Positions 55,076 to 64,000 of a DNA stretch of 64,000 nt are shown piece by piece. The notes below the pieces were generated by a model that did no database searches, was not told where the DNA came from, and saw only the letters and a list, made by a program, of their open reading frames with translations. Position 1 is the first letter of the stretch, and the number at the start of each line of letters is the position of its first letter. The DNA is from Ligustrum vulgare. Lineage: Eukaryota; Streptophyta; Magnoliopsida; Lamiales; Oleaceae. A program made the position numbers and the translations under genes. The DNA is taken from positions 22,356,859 to 22,420,858 of the forward strand of contig OY743184.1 of NCBI GenBank assembly GCA_963555705.1, written 5' to 3'.

Positions 55076-56146
55076 TGACGGTATGTGATGAAAGAAATCC
55101 ATGAGGGCATATGCAGCAACCACGTTGGGGCATTGTCACTGGCTCGGAAAGCCCTTAAATAGGGATATTTTTGGCCGACTATGCGAAAGGATTCCCATGA
55201 CTTCGTCCGCAAGTGCGATAAAGGTCAAAGGCATGCAACCATACCGCATCATCCGCATCATAAGTTGACTGTGGTAACTAGCCCTTGGCCTTTGGCGAAG
55301 TGGGGGGTTGATATTAATGGCCCTATGCCTAGGGGTGCTGGTAACAATTGCTTTGCAATAGTGGCAATTGACTACTTCATCAATTGGGTCGAGGCGGAAC
55401 CCCTGATGAGGATTACCAAGGCCAACACCACCAAGTTCATCTGGAAGAATGTTATAAGCAGATTTGGAATACCGCACTCGTTGGTTAGTTATAATGCAAA
55501 ATAGTTCAAAAACAGAAGCACAGATGAATTGTACGACGATTTGGGAATTAAGAAATTATTTTCATCTCCGCATCATCCACAAGCTAATGGGCAGGTTAAA
55601 GCTGTGAATAAGACCATAAAAAACACCCTAAAGAGGAAGCTGGAATCCAAAAAAGGCTCATGGGTAGATGAACTCTCACAAGTATTATGGGCACTTCAGA
55701 CCACCTCGCACACTGCCACTGGTGAAACGCCTTTCTCCTTAGCGTATGGATCCGAGGCGGTATGCCCAATTGAAATTGGGGTATCTTCTCTTCGTCAAAT
55801 CCATTATGACGAGGTGGGAAACGAAGAAGCACAGAGGGCTAGCTTGGATTTCCTCCTGGAAAAACGGAGTGATTCTCAGATAGTAATGATAAAGTACCAT
55901 GAAAAAATGGCCCGCTACTACAACAAAAGGGTAAATGGTCGGCACTTTAACATTAGAGATTTAGTCCTCAAAAATGTTCTTCCCTCTACTCAAGAACCAG
56001 GAGTAGGGACTTTAGGTCCTAACTGGGAAGGCCCTTACAGAGTCACCTCCGAGGTGGTACCCGGTACGTACATGATCGAAGACCTATCTGGGGTACCTTT
56101 GTGTAATCCTTGGAACAAAGGTCACCTTCATCGCTACTTTCAATAA
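55076..56146 (+). pseudogene. Tat integrase, catalytically dead (second unit)
   Basis: The zinc-finger region EIHEGICSNHVGALSLARKAL is followed by TAG, and the second cysteine pair reads KCDKGQR instead of the usual CxxC. The catalytic core keeps the first Asp (GVDINGP), but the second is Tyr (LVSYNAK, where DNG is usual) followed by TAG. The third, usually Glu in ANGQVEAVN, is Lys (ANGQVKAVN). The C-terminal part TGETPFSLAYGSEAVCP and GPNWEGPYRV is well kept. Loss of two of three catalytic residues rules out activity. Confidence 0.88.
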
Positions 56147-56516
56147 AATTAAATTCCTCTTTGGTGGTCAGAACGTCTCCATATAATTTAATGAAAATCT
56201 TAAGTGAGTTACGTTAAGGATTGGACCAAGTGCTATCAGTAAGCATAACGGATAGTAAAAATGCCTACATTTTTTTGTTTATAGGACAATACATCACCAA
56301 TATGCTTGAACTTTGTTAAAACAAGGGACTCTTATAAAGCCTGCACTGCGATCACTGCATGTGGGTTGAACGTATTAACACCGTCAATAGGAGTTCATCC
56401 AAAATAATAAATGCAGGTGTTACGGAGTATAAATAAAAAATGTTCAGATGTTTGTCAAAATCAGATCTAACCAGCAAGGATGAATGCCTTAAGCTACTTA
56501 GATCTGAGGGACTATT
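56147..56516 (+). other. Spacer between integrase and the antisense gene
   Basis: About 370 bases with no supported ORF, A/T-rich, ending where the 384-bp duplication starts. It would hold the end of the pol transcript and the start of the opposing gene's 3' end. Confidence 0.5.
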
Positions 56517-57286
56517 CACATATCTTCATACAATGCGTTTGTGTTTGGAAGCATTCACACTTAAACAAATAATGTTGTACAAACCAAAACATTGAGCTAA
56601 ACTAAATCACTACGTTTATAAATCAAAGTATTTACAATTCAAAATGTCGTTACATTTACAATTTAAAGCGTCATTGCACTTACATTTTGAAAAAATTCGA
56701 ACAATATACAACATGCAAAATGACCAAAGCAAATACAAAAGAGGATCATTGAGGAGGGGCATCTTCTAAAGAGCTCCTGCCAGGTACATCCAAAGGATCT
56801 GCGGGATCATCAAGGGAATCGCCCTTATCTGCATCTTGAGGTTCGAAGTACAGGGCTTTGATGGAGGATAGGTCCAGAGTTGGGAAAGCTTCCTTCACGT
56901 CCCATATCTTCATACAATGTGTTTGTGTCTGGAAGCATTCACACTTAAACAAATAATGTTGTGCAAACCAAAACATTGAGCTAAACTAAATGACTACGTT
57001 TATAAATCAAAGTATTTACAATTCAAAATATCGTTACATTTACAATTTAAAGCGTCATTGCACTTACATTTTGAAAAAATCCGAACAATATACAACATGC
57101 AAAATGACCAAAGCAAATAGAAAAGAGGATCATTGAGGAGGGACATCTTCTGAAGAGCTCCTGCCAGGTACATCCAAAGGATCTGCGGGATCATCAAGGG
57201 AATCGCCCTTATCTGGATCTTGAGCTTCGGGGTACAGGGCTTCGATGGAGGATAGGTCCAGAGTTGGGAAAGATTCCTTCACGTCC
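56517..57286. repeat. 384-bp tandem duplication at the accessory gene 3' end
   Basis: TATCTTCATACAATG at 56521 recurs at 56905, and the following ~380 bp match closely, including the C-terminal codons DPADPLDVPGRSS and the noncoding sequence after them. The left copy keeps only the last ~45 codons of the gene. Confidence 0.9.
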
Positions 57287-59812
57287 CCCAAAGCCATCCT
57301 GGCCCATATATTCCCAAAGACCCTCTGCGTGGCCTCATACTCTGGTGTCTCTTCAAAAGTGTCTTTAAAATTCTGGATCGCCTCAGACACCTTGGCGCTT
57401 AGAGCTTTCTCCACTCGTATCATAACGGTCTGCTCCAGAACCTCCGTGATCCTAGATTGCATATGCCATTCCAGAGAGGCAAGATCCTCGGAGTCCGGTT
57501 GGAGTCGTCCAATTTCTTATATAGTGACGCCACATCTGCCTTGGAAGCATGAAGATCGTGCTTTAACTTTTCATTATCTTCTTGAAGACGTTTGGCTGTC
57601 ACCCTATCTTCCGAGGAGGCCTTGCGATCGATGGACAGATGCTCCTTGAGGTCCTTAATCTCCCTCAGCATATTATCTGCGTGAAGGAGTGCAGTCTCAG
57701 CGTCCTTCTTGTCCCGCAGCGCCTCCTCCACTGAAGACTCCATCTCGTCAATAAGGGCTAGTGCCCTAGCATTCATAGCTTTGGCAGCAAGCAGCTTCCG
57801 GGACGGAGTGACACTGGAAGAGAAGGCAGACCAGCCCTCTGTCCAAAATTGCTTAGTGACCAAGGCAGCGCTAGCAGGAGGAGAACTGGGGGAGTCAAAC
57901 AAGGAAGGACTGAAAGTAACATCCCTGGGGAAAACACTGGCTTTAATCTGTTGGAGCTCTTCTGCTCCCGTGGGTGTCACTTCGTAAGCCAAGTCTGGGA
58001 TAGACACAGAAGGCTCATCCTCTAAGTCTTGAGTCCCTGGGGGCGGAGTTGCGGAGGTGGTTTCCTTGCCCCTTCTGAGCCTCTTCAAAGGGGCAGGTTC
58101 CTCCTCAGATACGTGCTCAAAGATATCCTCGGATAAGAGAGATGGCACAGAAACATTCTTAGACTCCCTCTCCCTCTTGGAGCCACCCCTATTTGACCTT
58201 TTTCCCTTACCCGTTACAATAACCTTCTTAGGTTCAGCCCCTTTTTCCAAGCTAGGCTGTTGGGGACCCACCGGCAGCAGACTGGGAGGTGACAGTAATG
58301 CAGGAAGAGGACCCTCAAGTTGGGCCGTGGATGCCTCGGATGCCTCCTTTGCCACCCCTACTTTCCAATTAGCAAGTACTGCTTTCTGCCTCCTTTCAAT
58401 TTCCCTGTCGTGGCGAAGGGCAGGAGGGATCTTTTTGGCCATAAGACCCTTCAAGGAAATCTTTGGAAAGTCCTTGGAACCTAGCAAGAAAAGAAGGAGA
58501 ATGAGGCTATGAACGGACGAGGCATGAGATATGAAGGCAGTAGGGAAACAAATTTACTCATATCTCACATAAGGCCGTGCTTAACAAAGAGTTTATTTTA
58601 TTGAATGACCCCCCTGAAAAGTGCCTTTGTAGGCAAACAGGCGCTTCACTGCCGCTAAGTCCTCGTCGGAGAGGAAGCAAGCAAAAGTGTCCCCTGCCAC
58701 AAACCAATAACGTGTAAAAAACAAGTAAAGAAAGATGAACAAAAAATAAAAAGTGGATGATGCACGACACTTAAGGACGCAAAAGCGAATACAAGACTCA
58801 CTAGGTAGGGAAAGAGTTCGGGGAACGGTGATTTCCTGACTAGGGTCCACAGGTGAGCTCTGCCACTCCCCCGCAACCCAAAACTAATGGTTTCTCCAGT
58901 TCTTTATCGAAGTGGGATGACCAGTAATAATAGGAGGATATGAGCCTCTGGGAGACAAGTAGTACCAGTCCTTGACATCCGACCTCACATCCTTCTCCCT
59001 TCTAACGCATTTCTTCAAGGTATATAAGGTGTGGATGATATGCAGAGAGATGGGGTAGTCAGGATTGACCTCCTGTCACACCATCCAAGTACCCACCGCC
59101 TGTGTCCAGAAATTTGGGGCCAACTGGTAGGAGCATAAGTTGTAACTCCTAAGTAGAGCCCTGAAAAGGGGTGCAGGGGCAGCCTCATCCCGCAGGATAG
59201 AGCATCATAACACACAGCCACCTGACCTGGGGGAGGGTTACAGGGTTGGAAAAAAGGTGTAAGGTGTACCAATCGAACCCCTTCTGGCATCCTGAATTTC
59301 GCTGAAGCTCCAGCCAAATCAACCCCCCAAATTTTCGTGGCAATCTCGCTGCTTTCCCAAGACTCTGGATTTGGATCAGGGTCTACATGATACCCTGACA
59401 TTTTATTTACCAAGTCTACCCAACCTTCAACCTGGGCTATTTCCTCCTCAGAAAGCCCTAACTCTTCCCTATGTGCCCTAAATGGGGCCCTAATAATTAA
59501 TCCGAGGTCCTGGTGATCGGAAGAAGAGCCTACTGCCTCTCCTCTTTCCAAATCCCTGTCCCGCTTGCTTCAAAGCTCCCGTAAAGAAGCCTCCTCCTCG
59601 GATGATAGATGAGCCATGTAGCTCTGGTCCTTTTCTTCTTCGCTGTCAAAATCATCCAAATAAATTATGTCACTGCGTTTCCTATTCTTCCTCTTAATCT
59701 GCTCCCTAAAGAAGCGGGAGCTAAAATTCGACAAAGGCAATGGGCAGAAACCTCTGACAGGAATCGCCACTGCCAACAGTTCCTGTGAACCCGTTCCCCT
59801 AACTCTTTCCAT
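57130..59812 (-). pseudogene. Tat antisense accessory gene (Transposase_28-like), fullest copy
   Basis: It starts MERVRGTGSQELLAV at 59812 and runs opposite to gag-pol, between integrase and the 3' LTR. Exon 1 to about 59280 has the acidic IIYLDDFDSEEEK, LIIRAPFRAHREELGL and MPEGVRLVHLTP, then a PPPGQ...LPLHPF block, the plant family Transposase_28. A TGA follows EASLREL near 59570 and frameshifts lie near 59170. Distal exons cover about 58660-58590 and 58487-57130. The C-terminal region (57900-57480) is a long heptad-like coiled coil, ending acidic DPADPLDVPG. Function is unknown. Maize Grande-type elements also carry an antisense ORF at this place. Confidence 0.78.
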
Positions 59813-59819
59813 TTATTCT

Positions 59820-60702
59820 TAAAAATGGGCCAGACTCACGGAAAGGAAAACGAAATGCAAAACAAAATTTTCAAACCCACACTCGAAGATTAGAAATTAA
59901 AAAAAAGGTTTTCTTTTCACTCACAAAGGAAAAGAAATTTACCTTGAAAAACAGACGATCAAGATTGTATACTCGGAGCGAAGAACGTGCCAGTGAAGAG
60001 TGTAGAACGATATTGATGAGTTGCTATGTAAAAAAACCCTTGAAGAGATACTGAAAGACTTGCAATAATGGAAGAGAACCTGTAACTTCTTGCGGAGACG
60101 CTACTGCAAAGATTCTAAGAATACGGTAAAGGAGAAATAATGAGAAGAAGGCTTTATAGGGGACTCAATAAACCAAAACCTTTGGTCTTTGAGCCGCATA
60201 ATTAACACGGGTAACCAACGTCTCTTGGAGGATGGATTAATCAAAGCGCCAACTATCAAAAGAAGGGAGAAAATCGTTTAGTTACCATAATGGGCGCCAC
60301 GCGCAGAGAGATGTCACCTCTCATTCCTTTCCTACTTCTTGGGAACCGATATTAGTAGCCTTCCTTTATATTAAATGTGCCACCTAAGAGACATGCAAGT
60401 ATAATTCCAACTTTCACCTGAGAAGTAAAAAGGGAATAGAAGGTCGGCCTTACTTTGAATCCGAGCTCCCCCTAAGGAATGTCATTACGAGCCTTAAGCT
60501 TGCAGCGTCATATGATAATTCCTAGCTAACAGATGGCGGAATAACTATAAAATATATTGGATGTAATAGATAACGAAGTTCGAGCAAGACCGCAATCCCA
60601 TAGCAGCATAATTACAGAACGCTATCAGAACAAAGTTAGTGCTTCGAACATATAACAAATCCTATCCGCCCATGAATGACCACATCGGATTTGAGGGACT
60701 AG
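59820..60702 (-). other. Upstream region of the accessory gene and tail before LTR3
   Basis: It matches 40107-40944. It includes a minus-strand TATA-like CCCCTATAAAGCC near 60153-60165 and a weak purine tract before LTR3 (TTTGAGGGACTAG at 60690-60702). No other gene is seen. Confidence 0.55.
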
Positions 60703-61386
60703 TGTTGAGACCAAGCCCAAAAATGAGTACAGTGATCCAACAGGGAAGGTCCAATAGAGGCCCAATGGACCTTGACCCATGGCTAAAGCTTAAGATGTCT
60801 TCTTGGGTCAATTGCCGAGGTGGTACAGCACATGAACTTCGTTAGCCGAACTGGTTTATGACTAGCCGAGGTGTTTTATGTTTAGACAGAGGACCTCCTT
60901 AATAATAGCTCGGATGAGTAATGGGACAATGGATGAAGTCAGAGATGTGACGCCGCCTTTATCAAAAAGTGATAGCGCCCATCCCCTACCAAACGTAACA
61001 ATTATTACTATCAAAAAGTAAGATCCGCTTCTCCAAAAGCTAGGGTAAATACACGTGTAAAGTCTGCCATGTGTCGCGATCCAAAACAACAAATTCCTCT
61101 ATAAATAGAGCACTCCTCTCGTTTTGTAAGAGGTGAGCAATCCGATACTCTGAACTAAATATTTTATTCTCACTCCCTTTTCTCTCTTTTACACACCTAT
61201 ATTTCCCGGACTAAATCTATATTCGCTTGATATGAGCACTGACTTTGGCATCAGAGTGCAAACAGGAGTCACCTCGGCCCCCTTTGCAAACTGATTGTTT
61301 GTCACAGTGCGCAGGAGGTCCACGTGTTCAAGAGGGAGGAGCTGAGACGTGTTGGTCCAAGGTCCAGCCGGATTATGTGGTCAACA
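60703..61386 (+). mobile_element. Tat LTR3 (684 bp)
   Basis: It runs TGTTGAGACCAAGCCC to TTATGTGGTCAACA, followed by the target duplication GAATC (61387-61391). It is close to LTR1 in length and sequence, with about one difference in 12-15 bases by eye, and more distant from LTR2 in the U3 half. Confidence 0.9.
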
Positions 61387-62455
61387 GAATCTATCTCACT
61401 TTTAATGGCCTCCTTCCATTGAGGTCATTCTGAAGAGTTTACAGCTTTTTTGAAGCTTTGAGGATCACTTTATAGGTCAGAAAATCATGATCATAAGATT
61501 TTTCTGTCCTTTCTCATTTGCTACGTCTTGGTTCAACCTCAACTTCCTCTTCCAATTCTTGGTCCTAGCTATTTTCAAACATATTCTCATATGTCCGTTT
61601 AGAGGAGCTCATTTCCTTTTTGGACCTTAAGGAAATACACGTTCAAAGAATGAAGGATTTCTCGATTATCGTGTTCTTGTGTATGTCTTGAATCTTAGAT
61701 TTGTACACAATAAATCGATAAACACTACTGTTGTACAAAAATCTAATGAAATTGCGATCAACGGTTTTCATACCTATCTTCACCTTCTTTGGTGTAGCTA
61801 TAGCCACTTCGGCAAGACTCCCCCACATTTGTAAGTATTAGTAGGAAGACTTCCTACCTTTCAATAACTCGTAGGGAATCTTATCTTTCCAAGCTGGAGG
61901 CATCTTTTCAATTATGGTAGCCACTTGGAAAGTTTTACTCGGAGTCATCCTTTCGCCATGAATCTCATGTGGAATCACTTTGACTAGTCATAGTCTTTGA
62001 ATCCAACATCCTATATTCAAAGAAGCGGCCAACTCCCACAATTCCTTAGCCATTTTTATTATGCAGTACACTTTGTACAATGAATTAGCCAAGCTGTTCA
62101 TGACATAATTTCGGCACAGGAAATCAGGATGCTTTCTAGTATCCACTACACTAATTGCTTGAATGTCTCATTTACCCTCTTGGAGTATTTGAGCATTCTT
62201 AGTTAAGAATCTCGCAAGATTCAAGGTGATCAGATAGAACGTCATCTTCTGCATCCACCTCTTGAAACTCAACATTGAATTTCTCTGATTTTCCCAATGG
62301 TTAATCGGAACAACCACAGTTGGGGATTCAATTTGTGCCACTATATGGGTCACAACACAACTTGGCAATTTAGCCACAGTCTGAGGCACATCATAATTGG
62401 CATAGCCACAGCTTAAGCAATAGTAGGACTTGACACTTGGCAACTGTAATTTCAC
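61387..62455 (-). pseudogene. Copia element B gag fused to integrase C-terminal region
   Basis: On the minus strand 62330-62168 reads NSMLSFKRWMQKMTFYLITLNLARFL, the start of a copia gag. Further gag-like pieces run to about 61880. Near 61828 the reading becomes MWGSLAEVAIATPKKVKIGMKTVD, IRFLYNSSVYRFIVYKSKI, the C-terminal part of copia integrase. The gag zinc knuckle, protease and integrase core are absent, so an internal deletion joined the two. It then continues to the pre-RT linker (KEAIKSEIDSI) at 61390, which connects across the insertion to KNHTWELVDL at 37572. Confidence 0.72.
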
Positions 62456-63796
62456 AAAACTTGGAGGCCAATTTTGAAGTAATTCTTAATTTTGGTACTT
62501 AAAAGCAATTTTGCAAAGTTTTAGTGGCTAATTTATAAGAATTTCAAACTTTAGGTGCAAATTCAAAAATTTTAAACTTTAGGAGTTGAATTGTAAAAAT
62601 AAAATGTTCAAGTCCCAACTTGAATAATTTATAAAATTCGGAACTTAAATAATAAATTCCTTAATTTAAGGGATCAATTTTAATAACTTAATAAGATTTG
62701 AGGACCTCAATTTGTAGTAAACCAATAAAACGAAATTGCAGAAGGAGCCCCGAAATCTTCTAATTTTTTGTCCAAGCCTCTGCCTCAATAACTGAACCAG
62801 CTTGGTTTTCAAACACTAGCCTAGCCGCCGCCCCAGCCTTAGCCCCCGGAGACCCGAGTGCGATGCGGCGCCATCAATGGCGTTGAGTACCACACCCGTA
62901 GGTGTTCCTCTTCCCTAGCACCAACGGTGGCAAACCAGCCGGACACACCTCTTCATCCAAAAATTCACAGGAAACTTTTCTTAAAATCTTATTCTAAAAT
63001 CTGACAATAGACTATAAAATGGTTTCACTATAATTGGAAGTTAATTATAAGCAGATCTTTCACTTACGAAGAACAATTTTCATTATACACATGATCATTT
63101 CCAAATGAAAATTTCTCCCAATACTATCCAGATATATTTGTACATACTAAATGGGAATTGAAATCCCAAATGTGCATTTCAATTCTAATGATCAAATCCC
63201 AATAATGGAGACAATGGTAATTCCAACAAATATGTTTGGGCTTCCAGTAAGACATTTGCACAAATCTTGTCCATCATACGAGATTCAAATTATTGTACAT
63301 ATTATATCCAAGAACACCAACCAATAATAATCTGTAGTCCCTGTAGTCGTCTTTTGCATGAAGACAGAAGGAATCAATGAATCCAGGTTTTGATGGGTAC
63401 CTATTCATGTTTTGAAACTTATTACTTAATCAGAGTTTGACCAAAATAATAATCATGTAAAATGCATTATGGATATTCTAATTTTTCTAAAATTTGTTTC
63501 CCAACAGTTAGTACTATTTGCTACAGACAAACCTTGATTTGAGATTTCTTTTTATCATGCAAACAATTGAGTCCTTTAAAAGGTGCATAACCACACAGAT
63601 ATAATTACATAAAATTAGTCAATAGAATGCCATTTTTCGAGTGAGTATAGAATGGGTTTCAGTCCCTTCTATTTGACATCAAATATAAATATTTACGCAA
63701 AATAATCATCCAAACACACTCTTGAAAATCAACCAAGGTATCAAAGTAAAATGACAGTAGCATATGGAGGCTCATTCATTGCATATGGAGGCTCAT
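62456..63796. other. Stretch without a recognisable gene
   Basis: About 1.3 kb. 62456-62760 has phrases such as TTTAGGTGCAAATTCAAAAATTTTAAAC that look like old LTR or intron material. 62800-62945 is briefly GC-rich (GCCGCCGCCCCAGCC, GATGCGGCGCC) without an ORF. 62950-63760 is A/T-rich. Nothing else is identified. Confidence 0.5.
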
Positions 63797-63991
63797 TTAT
63801 GTGGAAAAAAATTCCACATAAGAATCAAAGAACCCATCGAGAAACAGAAAATAATCTGGCTGCAATCCAAGCCAATTTATAAATCCTTTCTTGGACAAGA
63901 ACCACTGAAAATGACCCAGTATATTTGCAACCACAAATGCGGAGACAATATTTGCAAATGATGCTCCGATAATGGAGAACAAGAGATTCAT
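63797..63991 (-). other. Possible exon fragment of a membrane protein
   Basis: A 64-codon minus-strand frame reads IIGASFANIVSAFVVANILG, then LGLQPDYFLFLDGFFDSYV. A hydrophobic helix followed by a DYF...L segment faintly resembles the C-terminus of plant NPF (NRT1/PTR) transporters. There is a stop just upstream in the same frame (near 63990) and no splice context that convinces. It could equally be chance or a relic. Confidence 0.2.
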
Positions 63992-64000
63992 AGATCAAAA

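Larger units (their letters stand above)
37573..61386 (+). mobile_element. Three-LTR Tat-lineage array inserted in copia element B
   Basis: The three same-orientation LTRs are at 37573-38257, 40945-41649 and 60703-61386. The outer ends are TGTTGAGACC and GTGGTCAACA, with GAATC on both sides. Between LTR1 and LTR2 is a unit with leader and part of gag joined directly to the end of the accessory gene (pol absent). Between LTR2 and LTR3 is a complete set: leader, gag, protease, RT, two RNase H domains, integrase, antisense accessory gene. A hAT-like MITE and a solo LTR carrying a CACTA element are later insertions. Confidence 0.88.

Noticed and set aside
1..64000. tRNA, rRNA or snoRNA genes
   Set aside because: Only retrotransposon primer sites resembling tRNA ends were seen; no cloverleaf or conserved rRNA segment was recognised by eye.

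Overview
This window looks like repeat-dense chromosomal DNA from a flowering plant, most likely a eudicot with a medium or large genome. Almost all of it is nested LTR retrotransposons plus a CACTA transposon and small MITEs. One clear host gene is present, with introns of plant type, a TATA box and an Arabidopsis-like mitochondrial glycine-rich RNA-binding protein. The species cannot be named from sequence alone.

Left part (1-16.6 kb): a decayed Ty3/gypsy Tat-lineage element on the minus strand. It has gag-pro, RT-RNase H plus the extra archaeal-type RNase H, an integrase remnant, and a ~49/98-bp tandem array beyond pol. A 2.86-kb solo LTR (3745-6600, TSD CCTGC) splits its reverse transcriptase. 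A chromovirus of probable CRM type (9242-15961, TSD AGGAG) sits in its 5' LTR.

Second part (16.6-29.3 kb): the 3' end of a minus-strand copia element. Its LTR is interrupted by a Harbinger-like MITE and by an 8.67-kb Athila-like element (17090-25756) that encodes only gag-protease. Its RNase H is interrupted by a truncated Tat fragment carrying an LTR and the Tat accessory ORF.

Gene island (about 29.3-35 kb): an RBG3-type RRM/glycine-rich protein gene on the minus strand (coding exons 32536-30502, 277 codons plus stop, with a 5'UTR intron). It is followed by a second copy of the MITE and G-rich, hAT-like debris.

Right part (35-62.5 kb): a degenerate minus-strand copia element is split by a 23.8-kb insertion (37573-61386, TSD GAATC). 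That insertion has three same-orientation LTRs. LTR1-LTR2 encloses a deletion derivative that lacks pol. LTR2-LTR3 encloses a full-length but dead Tat element with an antisense accessory gene downstream of integrase. Inside the second unit lies a 1.56-kb solo LTR (44755-52810), and inside that a 6.5-kb CACTA element (46071-52563, TSD AGA). The CACTA has a truncated TnpD-like gene and an 11-exon gene ending in a Ulp1-type cysteine protease domain. The nesting is therefore four deep. The last 1.5 kb holds no confident gene.

Apart from the RBG gene no open reading frame appears to serve the host. All transposon polyproteins carry stops, frameshifts or lost catalytic residues; the CRM-like integrase ORF is the best preserved. 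The points most worth follow-up are the shared-LTR Tat array, the antisense accessory gene with its own TATA box, the Ulp1-bearing CACTA, covarying mini-hairpins in the 2.86-kb LTR, and a ~70-bp module shared by that LTR and two places in the CACTA.
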